DNA of 64,000 nucleotides, taken from assembly GCA_002010665.1 (NCBI GenBank), contig MTON01000001.1, positions 93,985 to 157,984 on the forward strand, in the 5' to 3' direction. The DNA comes from Candidatus Aminicenantes bacterium JdFR-78 (GTDB lineage: Bacteria; Acidobacteriota; Aminicenantia; JdFR-78). A program made the position numbers and the translations under genes. The first letter of the stretch is position 1; every line of letters begins with the position of its first letter. Below are positions 16,860 to 26,657 of this stretch, one piece after another. Under the pieces are notes generated by a model. It made no database searches. It had not been told where the DNA came from and worked only from the letters and a program-made list of their open reading frames with translations.

Positions 16860-17751
16860 ATATTTTATATTTAAATTTTTAAAAATTCTTTTTTATATAA
16901 TTCCCAGGAAAATTTCTCTTTTTGGGGGAAAATTTTTTGGATTTCTTTACTTTCAAATAGATGGGAAGAGAAGGAAAATTGCAATAACAAATCTCTCATT
17001 AGCATTTCCAAATAAACCTCACAGTTTTTATAAAACTATTGCACGGAAAAGTTTTATGAATTTTGGGATGGTTTTGTTTGATTTAATCAAAATTTCAACA
17101 ATGAAAAGTGATAAATTACAATCCCTTTTTGTGGTGGAAGGAGAGAAAAATATAATTAAAGCTCTTTCTCAGGGTAAAGGAGCACTCTTATTTACAGCTC
17201 ATTTTGGTAATTGGGAAATAGCACCTAAAATTATTTCAAAATATGGAAAATTGAATGTTATAGCTCGTCCTCTTGACAATCCTCTGCTTGAGGAAGAACT
17301 TCTGAAATTCAGAGAAAAGATGGGAAGTCAGGTAATATATAAAAAGGAGGCATCAAGAAAAGTCCTCTCGGCTTTGAAGAGAAAAGAAATGATTGCAATA
17401 TTAATTGATCAGAATGTCCTTAGATCTGAAGGAATATTTGTTGATTTCTTTGGTAAAAAGGCATCCACGACTCCATCCCTTGCAGCTTTCCATTTGCGAA
17501 CAGGTTCTCCAATTGTTCCAGTTTTCTGCTTTCCAATAAATGATTATAGATATAAAGTTGAAATAGGAAGCCCTCTTGTTTTTTCTCGGAGTAAATCTCA
17601 TAATAAAGATATATTGCAAATTACACAGAAATGCACTAAGATAATAGAACATGAGATAAAAAAGAAGCCTTCATTCTGGCTCTGGTTTCATAGAAGATGG
17701 AGGACCAGGCCGGAAGAGGAGGGAGGAGGAGATAAAAATGAACATAAGTGA
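16846..17751 (+). CDS. lpxL: Lysophospholipid/lipid A late acyltransferase (LpxL/HtrB family)
   Basis: A 301-aa protein of the LpxL/LpxM family, which adds secondary acyl chains to Kdo2-lipid IVA. It has an N-terminal membrane anchor (FKFLKILFYIIPRKISLFGGKFFGFL), the catalytic HX4D/E motif as TAHFGNWEIAPK (HFGNWE), then VIARPLDNPLLEEEL, MIAILIDQN and PSFWLWFHRRWRTRP, all family marks. LpxL is preferred only as a general symbol: the acyl chain and position cannot be read from sequence. It overlaps lpxK upstream and the MBL-fold gene downstream by 14 bases. Confidence 0.9.
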   Translation: MRVIEYFIFKFLKILFYIIPRKISLFGGKFFGFLYFQIDGKRRKIAITNLSLAFPNKPHSFYKTIARKSFMNFGMVLFDLIKISTMKSDKLQSLFVVEGEKNIIKALSQGKGALLFTAHFGNWEIAPKIISKYGKLNVIARPLDNPLLEEELLKFREKMGSQVIYKKEASRKVLSALKRKEMIAILIDQNVLRSEGIFVDFFGKKASTTPSLAAFHLRTGSPIVPVFCFPINDYRYKVEIGSPLVFSRSKSHNKDILQITQKCTKIIEHEIKKKPSFWLWFHRRWRTRPEEEGGGDKNEHK

Positions 17752-18391
17752 TGATATTGAAAAATTTATTGAAAAATTAGTCTGGTATGGGCATGCATCT
17801 TTTAAAATTAAAAATAAAAAAGTTATCTATATTGACCCATGGCAATTACCAAAGGATGTGGAAAAAGCGGATATAATTTTAGTCACACATTCACATTTTG
17901 ACCATCTTTCAGTAGAGGATATCCGCCATATTAAAAAAGATGATACTATAATAGTCATTCCTCCTGATGGAGCTTCCAAATTAATGGGCAATATTAAGGA
18001 AATTGGTCCAGGAGAGGAAATTGAGGTTATAAATATAAAAATAAAAGCAGTTCCAGCATATAATGTTAATAAGGAATTTCATCCAAAGAGAAATGAATGG
18101 GTAGGATATATTATTGATTTTGAGGGAATTAAAATTTACCATGCAGGTGATACAGACTTTATTCCTGAAATGAAAGAACTCGGACCAGTGGATATTGCTC
18201 TTTTACCTGTGGGAGGGAAATATACAATGAATGCTGAAGAAGCTGCAGATGCCGCAGAAGCTATTAAACCAAAAATCGCAATACCAATGCATTATGGAGC
18301 AGGAGTTGTTGGAACACTTGCTAATGCCGAGAAATTTAAACAATTATTAACCTCAAAAATAAATGTGAAAATTCTAAGTCCAAAAAAATAA
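17738..18391 (+). CDS. MBL-fold metal-dependent hydrolase (UPF0173 type)
   Basis: A 217-aa metallo-beta-lactamase-fold protein. The zinc motif is THSHFDHLS, followed by [11 protein letters not shown] and a final [11 protein letters not shown]; these place it with the UPF0173 hydrolases. It starts [20 protein letters not shown], as usual for the group. The substrate is unknown. It overlaps lpxL by 14 bases, and rph begins in its stop codon, so it belongs to the lpxK-lpxL-rph operon. Confidence 0.87.
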   Translation: MNISDDIEKFIEKLVWYGHASFKIKNKKVIYIDPWQLPKDVEKADIILVTHSHFDHLSVEDIRHIKKDDTIIVIPPDGASKLMGNIKEIGPGEEIEVINIKIKAVPAYNVNKEFHPKRNEWVGYIIDFEGIKIYHAGDTDFIPEMKELGPVDIALLPVGGKYTMNAEEAADAAEAIKPKIAIPMHYGAGVVGTLANAEKFKQLLTSKINVKILSPKK

Positions 18392-19137
18392 TGAGGGCTA
18401 ATAATAGGAAATTTGATGAAATCAGACCCTTTAAAATTATACCAAATTGTAATGAATTTGCGGAAGGCTCAGCTTATATCGAGATAGGTAAAACAAAAAT
18501 AATCACAACTGCTTCAGTAGAGGAAAAGGTTCCTCCATTTTTAAAAGGAAGTGGTACAGGCTGGATAACAGCAGAATATTCCATGCTTCCGAGAGCAACT
18601 GAAAAGAGAACTTTAAGAGAAAGTGTTACTGGTCGAATAAGCGGTAGAACTCATGAAATCCAGAGATTAATTGGTAGATCATTAAGAGCAGTTGTTGATT
18701 TGGAAGTATTGGGAGAGAGAACAGTGTTTTTAGACTGTGATGTCCTTCAAGCAGATGGTGGAACAAGAACAGCTTCAATAACTGCATCCTGTGTTGCAAT
18801 GGCATTGGCCTTAAAAAAGCTTTATGACCAGGGCCTAATAGAGAAAATGCCCTTAAGAAATCTGGTAGCTGCAGTAAGTGTAGGCATCATAAATGGAGAG
18901 AAAATGTTGGATTTAGATTTCAACGAAGATTCTCAGGCAGAAGTGGACATGAATGTGGTTTTAACTGATGACGGAAAAATTATTGAAATTCAGGCCACTG
19001 CAGAGAAAAAGCCTTTTGAGAGAAATGAGTTGAAAGAACTTCTCGATTTAGCTGAAAAGGGCATAAAAGAGTTGATAAAAGCCCAGAAAGAGATCTTAAA
19101 GCAGGAAAGTGTGCTGTTTATGGCTTATGGAGAATAA
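18391..19137 (+). CDS. rph: Ribonuclease PH
   Basis: A 248-aa RNase PH, the phosphorolytic 3'-5' exonuclease that trims tRNA 3' ends. Visible signatures: [87 protein letters not shown] and [18 protein letters not shown]. The C-terminus shows [17 protein letters not shown]. Full length. The ATG overlaps the preceding TAA (TAATG). It converges on the minus-strand isomerase gene with a 13-base overlap. Confidence 0.97.
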   Translation: MRANNRKFDEIRPFKIIPNCNEFAEGSAYIEIGKTKIITTASVEEKVPPFLKGSGTGWITAEYSMLPRATEKRTLRESVTGRISGRTHEIQRLIGRSLRAVVDLEVLGERTVFLDCDVLQADGGTRTASITASCVAMALALKKLYDQGLIEKMPLRNLVAAVSVGIINGEKMLDLDFNEDSQAEVDMNVVLTDDGKIIEIQATAEKKPFERNELKELLDLAEKGIKELIKAQKEILKQESVLFMAYGE

Positions 19138-19694
19138 AGATTTTTTTCAAGCTCTTCAGCAATTAAGTGTAAAACCATCAAATGAATTTCTTGTATTCTT
19201 GGTGTGCTTTTAGAAGGAACATCTATTAATAAATCAACATATTCTGCCATCTTCCCACCGCCTTCTCCAGTTAGACCAATTGTGTAAATTTTTTTCTCTT
19301 TAGCTTTTTTAATTCCCTTTATAACATTTAAAGAATCTCCGCTCGTAGAGATCCCAAGAGCAACATCACCTTGTTTACCAAGTGCTTCTATTTGCTTTGA
19401 AAATATTTCATTAAATGAAATATCATTTCCAACAGATGTCAAAATAGAAGTATCAGTGGTGAGAGAAAGCGCAGGTAAGGGTTTTCTTACAATTAAGAAT
19501 TTATTCACCAATTCTGCTGCAAAATGCTGAGCTTGAGCTGCGCTTCCTCCATTTCCAAATACAATTATTTTACCACCATTTTTTATTGCTCTTTCCATAA
19601 TTTTGATAGCTTCTTCAATAACTTTTGATTTATTCTTGAAAAAGGAATTTTTTAAAATTTCAATTTCCTTTAAAAAAGCTTCCCAATTTATCAT
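19125..19694 (-). CDS. gmhA: SIS-domain phosphosugar isomerase, phosphoheptose isomerase-like
   Basis: A 189-aa SIS protein with the GmhA layout: [21 protein letters not shown] (phosphate-binding loop), [44 protein letters not shown], and [21 protein letters not shown]. GmhA converts sedoheptulose 7-phosphate to D-glycero-heptose 7-phosphate for the LPS core, which suits the neighbouring lipid A genes. Other heptose genes are not in the window, so a related phosphosugar role is possible. AGGAGG lies before the ATG. Confidence 0.85.
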   Translation of the reverse strand: MINWEAFLKEIEILKNSFFKNKSKVIEEAIKIMERAIKNGGKIIVFGNGGSAAQAQHFAAELVNKFLIVRKPLPALSLTTDTSILTSVGNDISFNEIFSKQIEALGKQGDVALGISTSGDSLNVIKGIKKAKEKKIYTIGLTGEGGGKMAEYVDLLIDVPSKSTPRIQEIHLMVLHLIAEELEKNLYSP

Positions 19695-19711
19695 AAAACC
19701 TCCTTTTAAAT

Positions 19712-20419
19712 TTAAGACTGACTTGCTAAACCTTCCTCAATTGCGTTTCTCACCTTTTCAGTTAACATAAATCTATCCTCATATTTTAATTCAGTTGTTG
19801 GAATTGGTGAATGAAAAATTACTTTTATCTTTCCTTTTTTTATAAAAAATTTTTTCTTTGGAAGAACTTCTCTGCTTCCTATAATTGTTATGGGTACAAT
19901 AGGAACTCCGCTCTTTATAGCTAAAACAAAACCTCCTCTTTTAAAAGGAAGAAGATTTCCGTCCAAACTTCTTGTTCCTTCAGGAAATATCAAAAAAGAG
20001 TAATTCTTTTCCTTTATTTTTTGAACTGCAATATCAATGCTTTTGCGAGCTCCAGTTTTATCTTCTCTATCTATTGGAACAAATTCCACAACCTTCATTC
20101 CAATTCCTACCAGTGGTATGCGAAAAACTTCTTTTTTTAGAAGAACCCTTAATTGTTGGGGTATAATTTTAAATAATAATGGACCATCCACTAGGCTTTG
20201 ATGATTAGCCATGTAAACATATCTTCTCTTTGGATCGATTTTTTCAAGTCCATAAACTTCTATCTTCACTCCTGATATTTTCTGGCCAATATCAATTGCA
20301 AAACGTCCAAGCTTAAAAAGCGGAGAAACTTTTTTCGTGAGAGCTGAATACAAAATTAAAGGAATACCAAAAATAATAGTAATGAAAAAATAACAAATCA
20401 ATATCAATATTGTTCTCAT
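19712..20419 (-). CDS. plsC: 1-acyl-sn-glycerol-3-phosphate acyltransferase
   Basis: A 235-aa PlsC-family enzyme that makes phosphatidic acid at the inner membrane. It has an N-terminal hydrophobic helix (TILILICYFFITIIFGIPLILY), the catalytic HX4D motif as MANHQSLVDGPL, the glycerol-phosphate motif FPEGTRSLDGNLLPFKRG, and VPIVPITIIGS. It is 17 bases upstream of gmhA on the same strand, so the two are probably co-transcribed. Confidence 0.92.
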   Translation of the reverse strand: MRTILILICYFFITIIFGIPLILYSALTKKVSPLFKLGRFAIDIGQKISGVKIEVYGLEKIDPKRRYVYMANHQSLVDGPLLFKIIPQQLRVLLKKEVFRIPLVGIGMKVVEFVPIDREDKTGARKSIDIAVQKIKEKNYSFLIFPEGTRSLDGNLLPFKRGGFVLAIKSGVPIVPITIIGSREVLPKKKFFIKKGKIKVIFHSPIPTTELKYEDRFMLTEKVRNAIEEGLASQS

Positions 20420-20455
20420 AGGGTATTTGTATTGTAAAAATTTTCTTAGAAATTT

Positions 20456-22138
20456 TCAATATAACTTTTTAAATTCTAAATTTCGAACCCTTCCTGCATT
20501 TAATAGAAACCCTGATATCCTTCCTTCTTTATCCCGAATAAATCTAATTTTGAATCTTCCTGCCTTAAAATAATCTTTTATAATAGGCTGAAGAAAGATT
20601 TCAGGCTTTCTTGGAGCAACCAGGCAGAGTTTTTTATCTCTCTTTAAAATTTTGAAAACAATATCAAGCTCTTCGCTTAAATAATTTCCTACATATTCTT
20701 CAATTTCTAACGATGAAAATTTTACTAATTCGATTTTCTCAAAATTACTTGAACCATAACCTTCTCTCAACACTCTAATAAACAATTTATTGGTCTTTGG
20801 GTCTTTTTTGAATTTTATTATTGTTTTACTCGGAGCATCAATTACTTCAAAAGTCTCTTCTTTTATTAGGCCAAGAGTATATTCGCCTCCATATATATTT
20901 GCTACTAATTTCCCCTTTCTAAATTTTATGTTCAATAAATCTAATGTTTTTGAATTCATATAAAAGCCTGCTTTTTCTTTCAATCTCTTTCTTGAAATTT
21001 TTAAATATTCCTTCTTTTTCTCCTCTTTAAATTCACCAGCAAGATAGATGTCAGCTATTTTTTTGCACATTTTCATTGGATTAAAACTGCTTAGATTTGA
21101 AAGAATAATTACAGTGAATTTCTGCTCTGGAAAACGAATTATACCTGCCCTATAACCACCAAGTGCTCCTCCATGACTTACTGTTTTTAAACCCCTATAT
21201 GATCCTATTACTAATCCAAAGGCATAATTAATCCTTTCTCCATTATTTAAAACCCCAGGAGTCTGGATTTGTTTAATTAATTCTTTACCCCCGACCTTGC
21301 AATGATAAAAATTCTGATCCCATAAATACAAATCTTCAACTGATGTATAAAGGCCGCCAGAACCAACACAATCAAATGTTGAAATAAAATTTCTGAATTC
21401 CCCTTTTTTCCCTGGAAAATATCCTGATGCTCGGTTTTTTATAATTCGAGTATAATCATCCTGAAAACACGAGTTTTTCATCCCCAGAGGTTTAAATATA
21501 TTCTTCTCAGCAAACTCCCTAAAACTCATTTTACTTACTCTTTCCACAATTAATGCGAGAAGAAAATAACCAGAATTACTATAAAGATATTCCTCTCCTG
21601 GCTCAAAATTCAGTTTTTTCTGAGAGGCAATTAATGATAGAACATCATTTTTATGATAGAAACCAAAGGGAATTCCAGCTATATCCTCAAGGGTAAAGAA
21701 ATCTCTTAATCCACTTGTATGATATATTAGATGCTTTATAGTAATAGGTTTGCCATAATTCGGCAACTCAGGTATATACTTTCTTATATCATCATCAAGT
21801 GAAAGTATTTTTCTTTTTGCAAGTAAAGCGATCGAAAAAGCAACAAATTGTTTTGAACAGGAACCAATATAAAATACAGTTTTTGGCGTTATTGGAACAT
21901 TCAGCTCAAGATTAGCCATCCCATATCCCTTTTTGTAAACTATTTTTCCATCTTTTATAATGGCTAAAGCACAACCTGGGCTATTGGATTTATTCCAGGG
22001 CGAAAACAGTCTATCAATTTTATCTATTTTACTGTCAGCATATGTATTGAAAACAAGGATATGTATTGTGAATATCAGAATTGTGAAATGTAAAATGTGA
22101 AATGTAAAATATCGAAAATTAGGTTTTGAATATATCAT
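20456..22138 (-). CDS. Secreted serine beta-lactamase-fold hydrolase (class C/PBP4* family)
   Basis: 560 aa with an N-terminal hydrophobic export segment. The catalytic motifs of the class C/esterase/D-aminopeptidase group are visible: SCSK (SxxK) within VFYIGSCSKQFVAF, YSNSGYFLL (YxN), and HGGALGGYRAG (HGG in place of KTG). The last 190 residues form beta-rich extra domains typical of such enzymes. The substrate may be a D-amino-acid peptide or an ester. The signal peptide lies in a short tandem repeat at 22081-22112. The ATG overlaps the end of the transporter gene by 4 bases. Confidence 0.85.
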   Translation of the reverse strand: MIYSKPNFRYFTFHILHFTILIFTIHILVFNTYADSKIDKIDRLFSPWNKSNSPGCALAIIKDGKIVYKKGYGMANLELNVPITPKTVFYIGSCSKQFVAFSIALLAKRKILSLDDDIRKYIPELPNYGKPITIKHLIYHTSGLRDFFTLEDIAGIPFGFYHKNDVLSLIASQKKLNFEPGEEYLYSNSGYFLLALIVERVSKMSFREFAEKNIFKPLGMKNSCFQDDYTRIIKNRASGYFPGKKGEFRNFISTFDCVGSGGLYTSVEDLYLWDQNFYHCKVGGKELIKQIQTPGVLNNGERINYAFGLVIGSYRGLKTVSHGGALGGYRAGIIRFPEQKFTVIILSNLSSFNPMKMCKKIADIYLAGEFKEEKKKEYLKISRKRLKEKAGFYMNSKTLDLLNIKFRKGKLVANIYGGEYTLGLIKEETFEVIDAPSKTIIKFKKDPKTNKLFIRVLREGYGSSNFEKIELVKFSSLEIEEYVGNYLSEELDIVFKILKRDKKLCLVAPRKPEIFLQPIIKDYFKAGRFKIRFIRDKEGRISGFLLNAGRVRNLEFKKLY

Positions 22139-23874
22139 TTTAATCCCCCTTGATCGGTTTTAAATTTAGATAAATTTTTAAAAAGGGCTATAGAAGATAT
22201 AAATGTTATTAAAAGGAAAAATATTCCCTTTCCAAATTCGAGTAATATGAGTTTGCCAAATCCAAATAGAGCGCTGTAAATTAGAATGGTGCCGAGTATC
22301 CAGTTGATAATATCAGGTAAAAGGGATTGATTATTATTTCCAACAGAAATTTTATGTTGAATGGATTTCCATATTCCTGGAGGATGAATTTTTTTATAAA
22401 AATTTACAAGATGTTCCTTATCAACAGGCGGAGTTAAAAGAGTAACCATTATCCAAACAAAAGTTGTAATTCCTACTGTAATAATTATTCTATAAGCCCA
22501 GTTTAAATCCCCTCCTTCTCCAAGAGGAGTCTTTAACAAAATTACCGCAGTTATGAAAGAACATACCATTGCTGATATTTCACTCCATGCATTGATTCTC
22601 CACCAATACCATCTTAAAATATAAATCAATCCAGTCCCTGCTCCAACAGCAATTAGGAGTTCCCAAGCACCTTTTATGCTTTCTAACCAATATGCGGTAA
22701 AACCTGCGAAAATCATTATAATGATTATTGTTATCCTGGATACGAGAACATAATGGGAGGGTGAAGCCTTCTTTTTAATGAACCTTTTATAAAAGTCATT
22801 AACTATATAAGACGCACCCCAGTTAAGATGAGTATCAATAGTTGACATGAATGCTCCGAAGAAAGCAGCTATCATTAATCCTTTAAGACCAGTTGGAAGG
22901 AAAGTTACCATCATCTTTGGATATCCCATTTTTGCGTCAGATAAATTGGGAAATACTATTAAAGAACACAGAGCAACCAATATCCATGGCCATGGTCTTA
23001 GTGCATAATGTGCAATATTAAACCATAGTGTAGCAAACACCGCGTGTTTTTCATTTTTCGTTGCAAGCATTCTTTGAGCAACATATCCTCCACCTCCTGG
23101 CTCAGAACCAGGATACCACGTAGCCCACCATTGAATTGCTATATAAACAAAAAAAGTAATAAATGGCAATGAAGAGGAACTTAGACTCGGGAAAAAATTC
23201 AATGCTTCAGGATTGATTTGAATAACTTTTGATTTCAATATCTCTATTCCACCAACATGTTCAATTGAAATTACAGCCAAAGCTATTGAACCTGTCATTG
23301 CAATTACAAACTGAAATAAATCGGTTACCACTACTCCCCAGAATCCTGAAAGAACAGAATAAAAAACTGCAATGATTAATGAGATTATTATTGCCTTATA
23401 TTTTGGGAAGGAAAAGGTCACTCCTAAAATTGACGACATAGCAAGTATACCCCATGCCATTATCATACAATTAACTGGAAGTCCGAGATAAACTGCTCTA
23501 AATCCCCTTAAAATGCTCGCTGGTTTGCCACTGTATCTTAATTCTGTGAATTCAATGTCGGTTAAGACCTCTGACCTCCTCCATAATTTAGAGAAGAGAA
23601 ACACTGTCATCATTCCGCCAAGAATAAAATTCCACCAGAGCCAGTTACCAGCAATTCCATTCTTTGCTACTATCTCTGTAACTGCAAGAGGAGTGTCAGC
23701 CCCGAAAGTAGTGGCGACCATAGAAGTGCCTGCTATCCACCATGGGAGAGACCTCCCGGATATAAAGAAATTTTCAATATTACGACCCGCCTTTTTAGAA
23801 AAATAAAAGCCAACACTCAGAACAAAAATAAAATATGAAAAGACAAATATCCAGTCTATGGATGAAAACTGCAT
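22135..23874 (-). CDS. Sodium:solute symporter (SSS family)
   Basis: A 579-aa inner-membrane protein with about 13 transmembrane helices. It begins IDWIFVFSYFIFVLSVGFYFSKKAGRN, with FISGRSLPWWIAGTSMVATTFGADTPL (the SSS consensus region), FTELRYSG, and YVAQRMLATKNEKHA further on. AAFFGAFMSTIDTHLNWGASYIVND is the helix-8 region with the Na+ site. It probably imports a sugar or small organic solute. It shares its first base with the last base of the glycoside hydrolase gene and overlaps the serine hydrolase gene, so hydrolase, symporter and serine hydrolase form one operon. Confidence 0.93.
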   Translation of the reverse strand: MQFSSIDWIFVFSYFIFVLSVGFYFSKKAGRNIENFFISGRSLPWWIAGTSMVATTFGADTPLAVTEIVAKNGIAGNWLWWNFILGGMMTVFLFSKLWRRSEVLTDIEFTELRYSGKPASILRGFRAVYLGLPVNCMIMAWGILAMSSILGVTFSFPKYKAIIISLIIAVFYSVLSGFWGVVVTDLFQFVIAMTGSIALAVISIEHVGGIEILKSKVIQINPEALNFFPSLSSSSLPFITFFVYIAIQWWATWYPGSEPGGGGYVAQRMLATKNEKHAVFATLWFNIAHYALRPWPWILVALCSLIVFPNLSDAKMGYPKMMVTFLPTGLKGLMIAAFFGAFMSTIDTHLNWGASYIVNDFYKRFIKKKASPSHYVLVSRITIIIIMIFAGFTAYWLESIKGAWELLIAVGAGTGLIYILRWYWWRINAWSEISAMVCSFITAVILLKTPLGEGGDLNWAYRIIITVGITTFVWIMVTLLTPPVDKEHLVNFYKKIHPPGIWKSIQHKISVGNNNQSLLPDIINWILGTILIYSALFGFGKLILLEFGKGIFFLLITFISSIALFKNLSKFKTDQGGLK

Positions 23875-26657
23875 TATTTCTTTAAAGCCACTTTTATTGT
23901 TTTAATTTTAAAATTTCTTTTAATTTCACCTTTTGGATAAGGAGTTGGAGGAAAAATTATTTTTTTATCTTTCAATTCTTTCCATGACTTTTTTGAAATT
24001 ATTGTGAACTCCAATTTTTTCAATTTTTCTCTATAAATGAGCCAGGCTGAAATCAAACCTTTCCATTCTGTCAAATCTTCTGGGAGAAAAACATCGATTT
24101 TAAAATTATACTTTCCAGGAGCTATTTTTATGCTATTCCATGCCCACCTGCCTTTTTGACTTTTTACATCCGCTCTTATTTTTTCACTTCCAAGAAAAAT
24201 ATTTAAAACAGGCAATTTACTTCCAATGGATTTTCCAGTTGGTTCAACAAGTAAAGCAAAAACAACATCTTTTGCAGATTTTTCGATAACAAAATTAATT
24301 TTCAGATTTAATTTGCCTTTTTCTTTAGAAAAGCTAAATAGGACATTTTTTACACTCTTGACAGGTGGCGTTGGAGGAATTCTTAACTCATCAGGTGAAA
24401 TTTTCTTCCCCCTGTGTATTGCGGTTTTAAAATTTTTCGGATTTAATAGTTTGGCTTCTCTTTCTCCTCTATAACATTCAAGTGTGAATTCTTTCTCATT
24501 CTTTTTTTGAAGATAATAAATGCATCCTGCAAAAAGAGGATATTCTGCTTTCTCAACTGAATAAACTTGATATATTGCTGTTTCATAACCATCAAGAAAA
24601 ATATTCAGGGTAGAGGTCCTTGAATACAACTGTGGTGATATCCAATGAACTGGGTATATTTTCTCAAGCACAAGTTTTTCTGCTCTTAAATCAAAAAAAT
24701 CAGATAACTTGATTCTTATAATTTGAGGTTCTATAAAAGGATTTCTGACAGCTATTATAGCTTTTCCATCAGAATAATGGACATATCCATAAGCATTACG
24801 CTTTTCAGGGTCTCCTCCAACCATTTCAGTGTTGATTAAAATTTTAAACTTATTTTTTGCCCATTTTATAGCTTTAACAAGAACCTCCCATTGTTTACTC
24901 GTGAGTAAATCAGGGGATATATATAATTCCCACATTGAAATTCCTCTTGCAAAATAAAGAACTGCATTATCAGTAAATTTCTCTATTGATTCTTTCTCTC
25001 CTTCAAATGGATTAAGATGACCCTTTATTATTCCATGGGTCATAAGATTTGCCATTGGAAACCAGAATTCTTCTTTTTTAAAATCATCAAAGAGAACCGA
25101 ATCACGGTAAGTCATTGCTCGATCTCTTCGATGAATAGAAGGAACATTAGCATAGCCATAATCATATCCCTGCATCCATATTGTATTAGCATATTTCAAC
25201 CACCATGGACTTAACCATGTTCCTGAGGTAATATTCAAAAAAATCTCTGGTTTATCTGAACGGAGTATTTTACATAGTTTAATTACTGCCTCCATAATAG
25301 AACGCCTTGAATATATTCCAGGAAGATGACCATGCCCCTCTTCATTGCATATAAATTGAATTCCATCAATTTTGAAATACGATACATCATATTGCCTGAT
25401 AAAATCTCTTAGCCTTTTCACTAAGAGCTTCCAGTAATTCTTCCCTCCCACACACATCTGGTCTCCTACTGTCTCATAACCATGCTCTTTCATCCAATTT
25501 ACTCTCCATCCCCTGTGAGAATAACCACCAATCGGACTTATCCAGATACCAAGTGCTGTATTCATTTCCTTGAGTGCGGTTGTAATTGGAATTAAATCTC
25601 TTGGGAACTGTTTCTTATTTAATACCCAGTCACTTAGATAAACATCCCAGCCATCATCCAGAACAAAAGCATTGAGTGATATCCCTTCTTTTTCATACAA
25701 TCTTTTTCTAAAAAAATCTATTGTCCGCAAAACATTTTCCTCTGTCATTGCACGAGAACTATTTTTAATCATTTCAGGAGCCCTCAGGTCATACCAGCTA
25801 TTATAAAGGAGATACGGCTTTAAGGGAGCAACTCTAATATCATCTATGTATTTAAAAAACCAGTATTTAATTTTAGAATTTGGAGAAATACCGCATACCA
25901 CCCATTCAGTCTCAATCCACGATTTATCCATTTTAATTCCAAATTCCTGTCCGCATTTTAACAGTATTCTATTGTTAACAAGAGTTAAGTAATTTTCACC
26001 CGCAGGATATTCAAGACCGAGAAACACGCCCAGATCACCAAATTTTATGGCAACGGGCTGTCCAAATCCTCCTGATTTAACAATAGTTAACTCTCCATCT
26101 ATGTAACCATATCGTGACCAAAACCAATGAATAAAGTGGAAATTTTTATCTAAATTTCTTATCGCTAATTTCCGCTTAAAATAGAATTTTTGGGGTTTTA
26201 ATTCATATATCATTTTAATCTCAAAAGGATTTTTCTCTCCCTTAAAAATCAAATTTAACCTAACTGAGCCATCATTGCTTTCTTTTAAGAAATAATCTTT
26301 AATTCGAAAATCTTCTTTTGAAAGTATAATTAAATTATCCGCATTATTAACTTTTCCAGGTGCTCTCCAGCCTTCCCATATAATCTCTATTGAAAAATCT
26401 CCGTCCATTTCAGTTTCAGATGGTAAGGAGCCAAATTTATCCACCCATTTCTCCTTGACTCCAATTCTTTCAGATTTGATTTTTCCCTTATAAAGGACAA
26501 TATAAATTTTTAATAAATCATTACTCAGGGAGAAAGTTCTAAGTTCTCCCTTTTTCTCTTCTTTGAAATTTACTTTTTCTCCTAAAATATTGGACTTCAA
26601 AAATATAAGAATAATTAAAAATAGAATTATCTTGAAAAGAGTAGATTTTCCTTTCAT
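23874..26657 (-). CDS. Secreted clan GH-D glycoside hydrolase, alpha-galactosidase-like
   Basis: A 927-aa protein with a signal peptide (LFKIILFLIILIFLKSNILG). Residues 30-270 form a beta-sandwich like the N-domain of GH36. The catalytic TIM barrel spans about 290-600: NAFVLDDGWDVY, ALGIWISPIGGYS, SYFKIDGIQF (likely nucleophile Asp in FKID) and WMQGYDYGYANV. The rest is a C-terminal beta domain plus an extra module. Clan GH-D members release alpha-linked galactose or related sugars; whether this is GH36 or a neighbouring family is unclear. It heads the operon with the symporter and serine hydrolase, which suggests outside cleavage followed by uptake. Confidence 0.75.
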   Translation of the reverse strand: MKGKSTLFKIILFLIILIFLKSNILGEKVNFKEEKKGELRTFSLSNDLLKIYIVLYKGKIKSERIGVKEKWVDKFGSLPSETEMDGDFSIEIIWEGWRAPGKVNNADNLIILSKEDFRIKDYFLKESNDGSVRLNLIFKGEKNPFEIKMIYELKPQKFYFKRKLAIRNLDKNFHFIHWFWSRYGYIDGELTIVKSGGFGQPVAIKFGDLGVFLGLEYPAGENYLTLVNNRILLKCGQEFGIKMDKSWIETEWVVCGISPNSKIKYWFFKYIDDIRVAPLKPYLLYNSWYDLRAPEMIKNSSRAMTEENVLRTIDFFRKRLYEKEGISLNAFVLDDGWDVYLSDWVLNKKQFPRDLIPITTALKEMNTALGIWISPIGGYSHRGWRVNWMKEHGYETVGDQMCVGGKNYWKLLVKRLRDFIRQYDVSYFKIDGIQFICNEEGHGHLPGIYSRRSIMEAVIKLCKILRSDKPEIFLNITSGTWLSPWWLKYANTIWMQGYDYGYANVPSIHRRDRAMTYRDSVLFDDFKKEEFWFPMANLMTHGIIKGHLNPFEGEKESIEKFTDNAVLYFARGISMWELYISPDLLTSKQWEVLVKAIKWAKNKFKILINTEMVGGDPEKRNAYGYVHYSDGKAIIAVRNPFIEPQIIRIKLSDFFDLRAEKLVLEKIYPVHWISPQLYSRTSTLNIFLDGYETAIYQVYSVEKAEYPLFAGCIYYLQKKNEKEFTLECYRGEREAKLLNPKNFKTAIHRGKKISPDELRIPPTPPVKSVKNVLFSFSKEKGKLNLKINFVIEKSAKDVVFALLVEPTGKSIGSKLPVLNIFLGSEKIRADVKSQKGRWAWNSIKIAPGKYNFKIDVFLPEDLTEWKGLISAWLIYREKLKKLEFTIISKKSWKELKDKKIIFPPTPYPKGEIKRNFKIKTIKVALKK

